A stretch of 64,000 nt of DNA, taken from NCBI GenBank assembly GCA_021234155.1, contig JAJEKV010000104.1, positions 3,335,985 to 3,399,984 of the forward strand, in the 5' to 3' direction. Source of the stretch: Isoetes taiwanensis (taxonomy: Eukaryota > Streptophyta > Lycopodiopsida > Isoetales > Isoetaceae). The notes under the pieces were generated by a model. The model searched no databases and had not been told where the DNA came from. It was given only the letters and a program-made list of their open reading frames with translations. Positions 34,505 to 44,720 of the stretch are shown here, one piece after another; the first letter of the stretch is position 1; every line of letters starts with the position of its first letter. The translations under genes and the position numbers were made by a program.

Positions 34505-36632
34505 TTAATCTCAAATTGGTATCTCTTTATGGAGCAATAATGCCAAAAGTACATGACCATTGAAGAAAATAATGCCATTGCTAATAGAACCCATCCACCG
34601 CTTGCTAGCTTGAAGAGGACAGATAAGAAGTAGACAGATTCAATCGTTCCAAATACCACAAGAAATGAAATGACAAGAAGAATATTTTTTTGCCAGATAA
34701 AGACCATGCTAAGGGTCATAAGCAGGGCCATTTCTAACATTACACAAAGAACAACAATTCCTCCAAGAATGGACTCATTAAAGATAGACAACACATAACA
34801 ACATTATGAACAACATTATAGCAAAAATAATTGTTTATGCCACCAAATCCAATAGTGACTAGCAAGCTAGCAAGCATTGATTTCAGGAATGTATATCTGG
34901 CCAGCAAGAGATGTGTGAATTAATTTAATTCTTGGAAGCATTCAAGGTCAACTGGTTGTTTTAAACCAAGAATGTTACTGAAATTGTTGCCTGGCTTGCA
35001 ATAATAGCAGCAAAAGTGGCTATCAAGAATGCCCGGCCAGAATACAAGTTCTTCAAGATGAACAAACATCATAGGTATATATACTATATCTACATTAGTA
35101 TATGATGTCTCAAACTGATTAACATTGGCTAACATATTTTCCTTTACCCGGAATAGAATTATAGAATGCATTGTTCTATTCTCTGGATGTTTTCTAAGGA
35201 AAGCAGCCTGTCCCATATATAGCATAATAGCAGACAAGGAAAGACTAGCACTGTAAAGGCAATCTGGTAGAGAGTACCAATTAATGCCATAATCATATAG
35301 CACGTTTTGATTCTCTAGCTGGGTAATAATGTTCGCCTGTATTAAAAGTGGAGTAAAATGTCCAAGATCAGCAAACATCGCTTCCATTCATGTAAGTCAA
35401 ACAATTTTTTATCACATGTGAAACGAAGTGGCAATGTATTCAGGTTTAAAATGGACTTGTCTGTATTAGCAAGCAAAACACCCCCAAGTGACTTCCACCC
35501 AGTTTTAAAATCTTATTTTAAAAAAGTTTGAAAGCATAGGTGGGAGAGAAACCCTTCAATATTGCAGGTTCATACTTGAATATGTTGTAAAAGCCAATTA
35601 ATCGAATTGAGATAAACCACAAAAAGATAATTGGAGCAAATATGAAGACCACTGTATCTGTCCCAAATCGTTGCATATTAAATAAACCCACTAGAATCCC
35701 CGAGGCTATTACTATCACAACACCTGACAAAACATGTTGTGGGAATAGAGATTGTGGATTATGTATCAAGCTGAAGGTAAGGTCCATATAAAACCTTAGC
35801 AAGCTTATTTACCATGAGGAAGTGATGGATAGTTGACCTGAGTTTCTTTCACGGATGAAGACAGTGCACACAACATTAAAAATCAACAGATTATTTTTCA
35901 CCTGGGGTATTGCAACTAAATTATGGTATGAATTCTCACACATAAAAATTAGCTACCTGATATCGCAGGGGTGCCATCACCAATCATCATATTCGTCCCA
36001 ATAAGAACCAGAACGAGTAGAGTCTTCTGTAAGAACTCACTACTCTCAAGCTTTTTCTTTATTTTTGCAGCTCTGAAATTTTCTACCGTAGGCTCTCGGA
36101 AATAGGCACAACGAAAAAGGTGCTCCAATACCCTAGAAAATACCCCCAAAAAATACCTATGAAATCCCCCTTTTCTGTCAAACAACAGGGGATAAAATGT
36201 ATTTTTGGAATCGGGGTATTTGGCCACAATCCCCCTTTTCCTCATTTGCATGATAATACCCTATTAAGCTGGTGTCGCAATTCCCCATTCAAAGAATGGG
36301 AATTCATACCCTGTTATCATTCGTAAGAGATAATACCCTGTTCAGGTGATACCCTATTTCAGATCATACCCAAATAATACCCTGTTACAAATAATACCCC
36401 ATTCCAAATAACATACCCTGTTTCAAATAACGTACCCTGTTCTCTAAATAACATACCCTGTTATCATTCATGAGATAATACCCTATTGTCATTCATAAGA
36501 AAATGCCTTGTTATCATTTGTAAGATAATACCCATTTTAAAAACAAGTTGATAAGTAACAAATTGAGAAGAGTTAACAAGTAACAAATTGATAAGATTTC
36601 CCATTATTTTCAAAAACAGCAGTAACAGCTGA

Positions 36633-36938
36633 TCAGATTTCAAGAAACAAATCTAATACACAAAATTCTACTTGTCCAGGCTGTTTCCTAGCAGTTAACT
36701 GAGAGTTTTTGCTCAACAAGTACTCTACTACTAAGTCCAACTTCTGTGCTTCTGTAGTTCTCCGAGTACCTATGAACGTTCGCTGCCTTGCTTTGTTCTT
36801 CTCCGCCATGAACTTGTTCAATTGAGAATACATTTGATCCACATTCGAGATTTTCAGAAGGAACATACATACAACCTCTTTTTCCTTCACACTGTGAAAA
36901 GACAACATATTAAAAAGAATGCAAGCATGCTTACTCAA
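36633..36938 (-). CDS. Unassigned frame inside the CACTA-like element (possible exon)
   Basis: 101-codon frame with a charged, helical character (NKFMAEKNKARQRTFIGTRR, KLDLVVEYLLSKN). A pyrimidine stretch and AG lie upstream on the minus strand, so it could be a downstream exon of the gene starting near 39856 or 40087. I recognise no family. Confidence 0.3.
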   Translation of the reverse strand: MSKHACILFNMLSFHSVKEKEVVCMFLLKISNVDQMYSQLNKFMAEKNKARQRTFIGTRRTTEAQKLDLVVEYLLSKNSQLTARKQPGQVEFCVLDLFLEI

Positions 36939-37785
36939 ATTTCAGATTTTAAGACTAACTAAATATTAATCACATTGATAGACGTTTTTTACCTTAGCTG
37001 CAAGGTGTTCACATGGATTGCATGCTTCTCTTGAGAAGACACAACATTCTCAAGAGAATTTCCATTCACTACTGATTTAGACAAATACGTTCTTAAGCCT
37101 TTAAATCTGCAAATATTCATGCTTAGAGTTAAACAGAATTGCCCATTTTGAGTTGTTGATGACCAATCATCTCAAACATCTAAACTATAAGGACTGAACA
37201 GTGCCTAGCAAATTAGGGAAACCATAAGAACCTCATTCTATACAAGCTATGCAAGACTCTTTCCATTAAAGCCTAGTTTGCAGATACTCAGTCTAACAAA
37301 TACCTCAAAAATGCGTATCAAGTTTAGAAGTAATCAAAGTTTGACACATGTTGCAAGGCTTTTATCGATGTGCCCTGCTAATGTACTTACCAGATTTAAT
37401 GAAAGCTCAATACAAACCAGAAGAGGTCCAGTGCAAACTCTAATTTCTCAGATCTTGTAGTATCAAGAGTGTCTCCATTGTACAAGACTTCATCCAACAC
37501 CAAATACGAGCATATTTGGAAAAGTAAAGTTGGTTACCTGCAGTCAATCAGTCTAGAGTTAGCCTGAGAAGGGTAAACTAGAAAGGAACTGACAGGTAAG
37601 CTATAACTTCACTCGGCTTATCGCCCTTTACCAAATAATTATAAGAGCTCAAAAGATTAATCACAATTTATGTAAGCCATCAATTCTTTTATGTTTGTTG
37701 TGCTCCATTAGGGCCCATCTCCACAGACTTTGCACCTCAAATATTCGAAGAGCCGCAGTCTCCCCATTACATGTTTATACAAACC

Positions 37786-38439
37786 CGGGTTTAAGCCTAA
37801 GTTCAAAGGCATCTTAAGAGAGATGCGTCAGATGCGACACATCGAAAGCATCTAAAGCATTGAAGCATCTAAGTTTTAAGATGCGGTTAAGATGCGTTTG
37901 AAAAAAATTTAAATTGTCAAAAAATACCTTCACTTCATTGGAGCCTTAAATACCTTTGATCTATAGAGACTTTTAGAATTAAAATACGGAATATTTATGA
38001 ATAATAGAAGAAAAAACTGTTATAGAACTTGCTGTTATAGGTTTCTTGCTGCAAATCCCTTTGCGTTGTTGCAGGTCTCCTGATCGGCTGCAGCATACCC
38101 TTTTTCTCTGTTGCTGACCTCTCAATCCAGATGCAAACTTCTGGCCCAACTCTCGACCTCCTTATAGACTCTACATACCCAGTTTGTCGCTTGCCCCATC
38201 GTCAACAAAGAGCTTTGAAGAGAAAATGGTTACAGAAGGCCAAAGAGGCAACAAACTGCACCTATTTTAGGGTCATCGATATCAGGCAACTTAATCCAAG
38301 TGTTTTTGGCCAAAAAAATTTTTTTTTGAAAAAATAAGGTGAAGCATCTATGTCAGATGCGGGTGTCGATGCGCACACATCTACATCTAAGCATCTTATT
38401 TTAAGATGCGCATATCTTACGAACTTAGGTTTAAGCCCG
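37786..38439. mobile_element. Nested 654-bp inverted-repeat element
   Basis: The ends CGGGTTTAAGCCTAAGTTC (37786-37804) and the complement of 38421-38439 match at 17 of 19 positions. The subterminal parts repeat AGATGCG and GCATCTTA on both strands, giving further dyad symmetry. The interior has no coding region. No clear target duplication is visible. It sits inside the CACTA-like element and is therefore younger than it, or else part of its structure. Confidence 0.55.
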
Positions 38440-39325
38440 TAGCATTGGGCACTATACACGGTCAAACATTCTATACTTCAGCAACATACAGATTTAAAGA
38501 TATGTGACTATAATCCTGTCCACAGTTCCCTTTATAAGCAGTGTTCCTTTGGGACAGACCTGGACCTATTCCATAAATATGTCAGCATTAAATCATCTAA
38601 AGTAATCATGAAGTATTGTTTTTTGCAGCCAAATCCGCATGCACCCATGTGCAGACCAGTTTTAGAGCATTAAGGATGTGCAAAGAGCCCTTGAGCCATA
38701 ACTAAGAAGGTCCTGCATGTTTAATCAGCTTAGTAGCATACCTTTTGTCATACGTATTTAAGCACAACTCCCTTTCCTTTGTATTGCTTTGCATCAGTTA
38801 AGGTAACATGCAACTGCAACGACCAGATTATTTAATTTTAAGAAATAGCCAGGCCCTAGTTTAATTCCAGAAACCTACCACAGGGAAGGAACAGATCAGA
38901 AGCCTAAAGCATTAATACACAGGGGTAGACCTAAATGGTTTACACGCCAAGTTTCCATTCCTCCAAAAGGATAAACAAATCATATCCAGAGTTTTTAACT
39001 ACAGCCACAAGATCATGGGCTTAACAGCCAATTCGTTTCCCTATTCTCAATTTCATACCTCCTATTATAATAATACTGCAGCATGCTTTATTCAGATAGC
39101 CATGCTTTAACCCCTTGCCCAATTTCTAAGATCCAATGTACAGTTTTCAGTCTTAATTTTTAGCCTATGAGCACCCAAGCATGCAATCTATAGTATTTAG
39201 CATGGTATTAATTTAATCACTGAAGCAAAGACAGAGAAAGAAAGGTTCAGATATCTAGACTATAATATTACATGGTTAAACCACTGAGGTTAAGAAATCC
39301 AGTATCCATTTCAGAAAAAATCTTG

Positions 39326-39856
39326 CTACAGAACCTGGTTAGCCTGGATGTGTTCAGTCTCCTCATCAGATGCATTGTTGTCCTCGTTTTTCTCCTCTGG
39401 TTCTGGTGAATCAGCCAGGCTGGTAATGCTAGGGCATGGTGCCATCATGGTAGGCCTCTCCACATTTTTAGCCAAGAATTTCTTCATTCCAGTCGGCCTA
39501 CTTGGTGCAGTCATTGATGCAGGAGGCTCTAAGTTGTACCTGCTCACGATTTTCTCAAGAAATTGCTTAGATGGCTGGGTAATAGACTCCCCTTCGATTC
39601 TGCATAAAGCCTTAAGGTCCAGGCCAGCTCTATCAATTAGATCCAATAGCTTGGCTCTGGTATTACCCTTGTTTTGAGCTCCTTCTGTCTTTCCCATTGC
39701 AGATGTAACAGACGGACTCAGCTTTGAGCCAATGACGGATGTCAAATATAAATACAAAGGGCCAAATAGATCGAACTTTCCAGAACGAATTTCCGGGAGC
39801 AGAATGCTTACCTTTTTCATGTCTGCCTGACTTTTTTGTTGCCTTTTTTTTGCCAT
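39326..39856 (-). CDS. Hypothetical 176-residue protein in the CACTA-like element
   Basis: Starts MAKKRQQKSQADMKKVSILL and contains KLLDLIDRAGLDLKALCRIE and FLEKIVSRYNLEPPASM. It ends with an acidic tail (PEPEEKNEDNNASDEETEH). No transmembrane segment or known catalytic motif is seen. It is the longest open frame in the element. An upstream frame on the same strand (40087-39899, MVRWNENNDVDILWRQGTKN) may be an earlier exon. It could be an element-encoded DNA-binding accessory protein, as TNPA is in EnSpm, or a captured host gene. This is inference from position only. Confidence 0.45.
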   Translation of the reverse strand: MAKKRQQKSQADMKKVSILLPEIRSGKFDLFGPLYLYLTSVIGSKLSPSVTSAMGKTEGAQNKGNTRAKLLDLIDRAGLDLKALCRIEGESITQPSKQFLEKIVSRYNLEPPASMTAPSRPTGMKKFLAKNVERPTMMAPCPSITSLADSPEPEEKNEDNNASDEETEHIQANQVL

Positions 39857-41929
39857 GGCCAGGCCGTAACTAACTCTGCTCTGGCCCTATCTTTGTCATC
39901 ATGATCCAGAAGGGCGAAATTTCCCACTGTCGCCATCCGGCCCAGATTCGCCACTATTTGCATTTAGTGTTCCGATACCACGCTTGTCGTTGCTTGCCCT
40001 AAAACTCATTTTCTGTGAAACCATTGCATTTTTCGTCCCTTGTCTCCACAAGATGTCCACGTCATTATTTTCGTTCCATCGAACCATTTGGACTTTTCAT
40101 TTAAAAAAAAAAAAAACTTTCATGTATTAACCTCCCATCAGCACGTGCAAGACCATATCTAAGATGTCTCCCATCCTACAGCACCTTGCCAAGTTCATGT
40201 AGACCATAATTTCTTTATTTTGCACGTCAGTATTTCTAAAGGAAATTCACAATATTTCCCAGGAATGACTTTGTATTGTTAATATTTCTTTTGTAAAATT
40301 AATTGAATCCAGTGCCCAACCGTTACCCTTTCACAGAGAACCTCAGCACACCCCATTGCTTCCATTATTTCTCGGTTACATGTATTTTCATTGTTATACG
40401 TGCTTTTGGAGTTCCTCCTGCACACACAAACTTAGATCATATCCCCTAATGCACCTTTTGTTCGCCCAGTATACGAGAGATTATATTTCTTATTGCACTT
40501 TTTGTTTGTCCGATACAAGTGCATGTCAAGTATCATCCATGATCCTACAATGACAATTGTTCCTCCATTTGCCCTGCTGCAAATGACCCCATTAAGAAAC
40601 AGAATAGATCAAAATCTTAGCTTGAATGACCAGACATAGCCAATGTTTCCAATTAATGGGCCAAAGTTTCCAGAAACCTCCTATGCCAAATATTTGCCAC
40701 AAATTGCCTTAGTACTCACAAATTGCATGTCTGCCACATAAGGAATTTCGACCCTCTCCAAGTGCATGCATTACTCGCACCCAGTGAGAATAATAATACA
40801 TCATGAATACGAAACCTTTATCTCTGATTGTGCGAAGTGGCAAGGCTAGGCATACCATAAATAAAAACCACCCACAAGTCATATGGTTCCACCAACTTGT
40901 ATATGAGCTGATCCGACCACTTGTATTTTGAAATTATTTTTAATTGAAAATACCCTTTTCCTTGAAAATACCCTGGTATTTATTGCAATTCTCTGTTTGT
41001 TTGGTAATTCCCCTTTCATTCAATCCTTATTTGGAGATACTCCAATCCATTTGCAAATTCGCTTTTGAACCAATCCCCCTTTCTTAAAAATACCCCAGTC
41101 CATTTGCAAATTCCCTTTTTGAACCAGTTCCCTTTTCTTGAAATTACCCCAAACCGTTAGCAAATTCCCTTTTGACTCAATCCCCCTTTCTTCAAAATAC
41201 CCCGATGTGCATTTGTAATCCCCTATTTCTATTAATTCCCCCATTCGGATATGCCCTTTCTGTACAATAATCCCCCATTTCTACTAATCTCCCCCCATAC
41301 GATATACCCTTTTGTTCAAGAATTCCCTATTGCAAAGAAAATAACCCATTTCTCTCGAGTCCCCCGGTTCCTTAATGGGGGATTTTCCAGGTGGACCTTT
41401 TTCGTTGTGAGGTGGATAGTTCATGATCTGTAGGATAATGGTTGGGCATTGTATTGACTTTTGCATGCCTGCAGATAAGAGAATACAATGCAAAATGTCC
41501 CCCTGCCATAATAACACGGCTTTAGCAATAACATAACATATCCTGTATGATGCAATTTTAAACATAGAAATTATAAGCACAAGTACAAGTACCTTCTTCA
41601 TTGTCATCTGCTCGGAGTGTAATAAAGATATAATTGATAAGCGCAAGGAGGGCAATGCTGTAGATAATAAGTGACAATGCTGCTAAGATATCACTTCCTC
41701 TGCGAAAATCTATGGGAAGACATAAAGTGGAGATGTGCCCAGGTTGCCATAGACAATTCCTAGTGTCAGAAAAGAAAGCCGGAGCGTTATTCTTATAAAC
41801 TGACTTTTTTTTGGAATACAGGTTAGAATTACCTTATGATTTTCCATGTTTCTAATGCGATTGGCTTCTTCCCCAAGATCCTGGGCTATTCTTTGGTCCA
41901 GATTCCACATCCTTCCCGTGCTGCCAAGG

Positions 41930-42440
41930 CTTGAAGTAATCTACATCTCCATTTTGGATTAAACCCTTGCTATAAAACTTCTGTCGCAAGCACAGTATAT
42001 AACAGGACCAAATAATGTAATGGTTCCTGAATCTGATTAAAAAAATGAGGACGAACTGCCTCTACTGTTCACTATAAACCATCAACAAGAGCAACAACTT
42101 CATCAATTGCCTCTTCCTCCCACTCCTTCCTTGTCTCCTGCTCATTACATCTATGTCTAATCTGTTTATCTCCCCAACTGCTGGAGAAGGAAATGAAAGG
42201 AAGGGGGAAACTTCACAGAAACTTCACAAACTTCACGTAACGCTGAGAAAATCAACCATCTATACCATCAAATCGGCACGCCAGCAGTATAAAAATAATA
42301 TTCCATCAGCCCACCTCCCAGAGATTTGCCCTTCGAGCAACCCGAAAACATAAGCAGTCCTTTAAAAGAGAAAACAAGTCTAACATCACTTTATACTTTG
42401 AGCCCGTGGCCAAGAAGAAGACAAAAGTTTCCTAATTTCA
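41930..42440. other. Intergenic, nothing recognised
   Basis: Region between the KUP/HAK first exon and the LINE-like tail next to the PPR gene. It may hold the old KUP/HAK promoter and leader, but no specific site is supported. Confidence 0.35.
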
Positions 42441-42504
42441 TCGTTTTAGTTTTTCCTTTTTCTTTTTCATGCGATATCTCTGGGAGGCTGCAAATGCGCT
42501 CCTA

Positions 42505-42568
42505 GTTGTACATGATTGGTGTATATTGGTCTCATAGACCCAAATGGCCTCTTGTAGACATTAATGTA
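42505..42568 (+). mobile_element. LINE 3'-tail fragment
   Basis: GGTCTCATAGACCCAAATGGCCTC, a short spacer and ATCTTTCTTTCTTA resemble the 3' end and tail of the LINE at 19.8 kb read from its own strand. It lies a few bases beyond the PPR stop codon, in the opposite orientation. Confidence 0.45.
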
Positions 42569-42579
42569 ATCTTTCTTTC

Positions 42580-44256
42580 TTACCATCTGTGATTCACCGC
42601 AAACTCATGCATTTTTTGTTCGCCCTCTAATTGTTCCTTTGCCTCTCCATGCTTCCTAAGTTCTGCTATTCTATCTGCATCATCCCACCTTCCAGCACTT
42701 ACATAAATGCTTTCCATAAGCAAATAATATGCAGCATTTCCAGCATCCATCTGTACTAGTTGCTGAAAGCACCTTAGCCCTATTTCTGTCTCTCCATATG
42801 TTTTACAGGCACTAAGCAGAACTATCCAAGCTTCTTTAGATGGTTGTGTCCCAAGCAAGTTTCCTGCTTCATATAAAAAGCCAGAACGTGCAAGAAGATC
42901 CACTAGACAGTTGTAATGATCTATTTTGGGTACAATATCATAAATTTTTTGCATTGAATTGAAAAATTCTTGGCCCTTGACAACCAGACTAGCGCGGCTG
43001 CATGCAGTAAGAAGGCACATGAATGTAATAGCATCTGGTTTTACGCCTTGTTCCAGCATATTTTCAAAGCATTGTACAGCCATCTTGCTCTCATGGTTCA
43101 TGCCATACCCTCTTATCATTGCATTCCATGATACAAGGTTTCTTCTTGGCAATTTGTCAAACACCTTTCTGGCCTCCAAAATTGAGCCACCTTTTGCATA
43201 CATGTCGATCAAAGTGCTGCTAACATATAGATCTTTCTCAAATCCCTTCTGAACAATCTCCAAGTGTATTTCTCGACCCATATCTAAGGCTGCCGTGGTA
43301 ATGCAACCTTTCAAACTGGAAGCAAAAGTGATGGCATTTGGCATCAGACCTTCAAATTTCATCTGCTGGAAACATTCTAGTGCTTCTTGGCCAAGTCCAT
43401 TTTCAGCATATCCTGCAATAAGGGCTGTCCAAGAGACAACATTTCTTATTGGCAACTTGTCAAAAACTTCTCGTGCCTCTTCAACTAGACCAGACTTGGC
43501 ATACACATCAACCAAAGTACTGCCAACAAAAAGATCTTTCTCAAATCCTCTGTGTGAAATTTCAGTATGTATTGCCCGAACCTTGTCCATGTCTTCCATT
43601 ATGCTACAAGCCTTTAATGTGCAGACGAATGTGATATCATTTGGAGGGATTCTTTCCAATTGCATCTGTTGATACAATTTCAATGCAGAAAGGGCAAGCC
43701 CATTTTCAACATACCCTGCAATTAATGCTGTCCAAGATACAACGTCCCTAACAGAGTACTTGTCAAAAACCTCCTGTGCTTCCCACACGAATCCACATTT
43801 TGCATACATGTCAATCAAGACATTCCTAATAATAAGGTCCTTCTCAAATCCTTTCTCTCTAATCTCAAAATGGATCTGCCTACCTTTTTCAACATCTTTC
43901 AACATAATACAAGCCCTTAATAAAGCCACAAGCGTGTGAGTGCTAGGAGAGACATGATCCTGTTTCATCTTCTGATATAGGCTAAAAGCACGTTCTGGTT
44001 GCCCATAACCAGCATATGCTAATATCAAAGATGTCCAGGAGTGTTCATTCCTACTAATCAAGTTATTGAAGACTTGCTGTGAATCAGACAGACTCTTACA
44101 TTCCACAAACATGGGTACAATGTAATTCCCAATCTGATCAGATTCACTATCCCATAGTGAAGAATCAAAAACCTTGGCATGCTGAAGGCTCTGTTTTTTC
44201 CTGCATTTTTGTAAGATGCTAATGATGTTCACAGCAGTAAACTGCTCAGGCATCAC
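42580..44256 (-). CDS. PLS-class pentatricopeptide repeat protein, intronless
   Basis: 558 residues, one uninterrupted frame. PPR proteins of this class bind organellar RNA in plastids or mitochondria and usually direct C-to-U editing or processing. About ten P/L/S repeats are visible from residue ~45: NEHSWTSLILAYAGYGQPER, SVRDVVSWTALIAGYVENGL, PIRNVVSWTALIAGYAENGL, PRRNLVSWNAMIRGYGMNHE, and L motifs GFEKDLFVGSTLVDVYAKSG. An E-type C-terminal region begins at EAWIVLLSACKTYGETEIGL. The normal E2 ending (CSWIEV) is replaced by GEAKEQLEGEQKMHEFAVNH, and there is no DYW deaminase domain. No clear targeting peptide starts at the first ATG; an in-frame ATG is doubled (MM), and an upstream exon cannot be excluded. 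Intact and probably functional, though the shortened end makes recent decay possible. Confidence 0.88.
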   Translation of the reverse strand: MMPEQFTAVNIISILQKCRKKQSLQHAKVFDSSLWDSESDQIGNYIVPMFVECKSLSDSQQVFNNLISRNEHSWTSLILAYAGYGQPERAFSLYQKMKQDHVSPSTHTLVALLRACIMLKDVEKGRQIHFEIREKGFEKDLIIRNVLIDMYAKCGFVWEAQEVFDKYSVRDVVSWTALIAGYVENGLALSALKLYQQMQLERIPPNDITFVCTLKACSIMEDMDKVRAIHTEISHRGFEKDLFVGSTLVDVYAKSGLVEEAREVFDKLPIRNVVSWTALIAGYAENGLGQEALECFQQMKFEGLMPNAITFASSLKGCITTAALDMGREIHLEIVQKGFEKDLYVSSTLIDMYAKGGSILEARKVFDKLPRRNLVSWNAMIRGYGMNHESKMAVQCFENMLEQGVKPDAITFMCLLTACSRASLVVKGQEFFNSMQKIYDIVPKIDHYNCLVDLLARSGFLYEAGNLLGTQPSKEAWIVLLSACKTYGETEIGLRCFQQLVQMDAGNAAYYLLMESIYVSAGRWDDADRIAELRKHGEAKEQLEGEQKMHEFAVNHRW

Positions 44257-44720
44257 AAATGTGTTTTAACCATCCTCTTGGTGTCGCTCGCATTAGAACT
44301 AAGATTTTTCATACAACATATAAGCTCTTCTGTTGCACATGCTCGTAAGATTTTCATACATCATATTAGCTCTTCTGTTGCATATGCTCGCATCTAAACT
44401 GAGGTTTACATGCATAATATTAGAAGAAACATTCGGTACAACGTTAATATCTCCAACCGAAGCGGAAAAAAGGACCAGAAACCCATACCTCCGTCGACAA
44501 AATGTAATGTATCAACGCTCAAGATGCCATGGCGATTTTACCGTATATGAAGTTTTGCGTGGATAAGAATTTTTTTTTTTTTTTAATGATCTTGCACCTT
44601 AAAATAGTGGCTTCGATCATGGCCACAGCGTTTAACCCCAGATTGGGGGATTCCGACCCAAAAATTACACATGATTGATCCATTTCGGTATACTAGTCGT
44701 GCATTTCATTCCTTTACTTA

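Larger units (their letters stand above)
36107..41409 (-). mobile_element. CACTA-like DNA transposon, 5.3 kb, inserted in KUP/HAK exon
   Basis: Perfect 15-bp terminal inverted repeats CACAACGAAAAAGGT (36107-36121, and complement at 41395-41409) with a 3-bp direct duplication AGG outside both ends (36104-36106 and 41410-41412). Removing the element and one AGG joins the KUP/HAK codons without a frame change (ELST then YFREPTVENF), which confirms the boundaries. About 450 bp at each end is packed with short repeats of AATACCC(TG/CC) and ATCCCCCTTTCTT type, resembling the subterminal repeats of CACTA/EnSpm elements. They lie in the same orientation at both ends. No transposase motif is recognised, so it looks non-autonomous. 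Confidence 0.85.
34082..41910 (-). pseudogene. KUP/HAK/KT potassium transporter pseudogene, split by three insertions
   Basis: Fragments of a plant K+/H+ symporter of the plasma or vacuolar membrane, in correct order on the minus strand. The N-terminus is MWNLDQRIAQDLGEEANRIR (41910) and LSFLTLGIVYGNLGTSPLYV. ILAALSLIIYSI and LRADDNEEG are near 41600-41700, and [19 protein letters not shown] near 41420. A 5.3-kb transposon follows. Then come VENFRAAKIKKKLESS and IGTNMMIGDG (36100-35960), IVIASGILVGLFNMQRFGTD (35720) and EAMFADLGHFTP (35380). LVISFLVVFGTIESVYFLSV is at 34690, then a MITE, then WILDLGPSLGLVRV (34125-34085) before the Helitron. Frameshifts occur after PLYVF and near the HAKV block, residues are lost from the IGDG...TPAIS motif, and the C-terminal cytosolic region is not seen. 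Non-functional. Confidence 0.88.
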
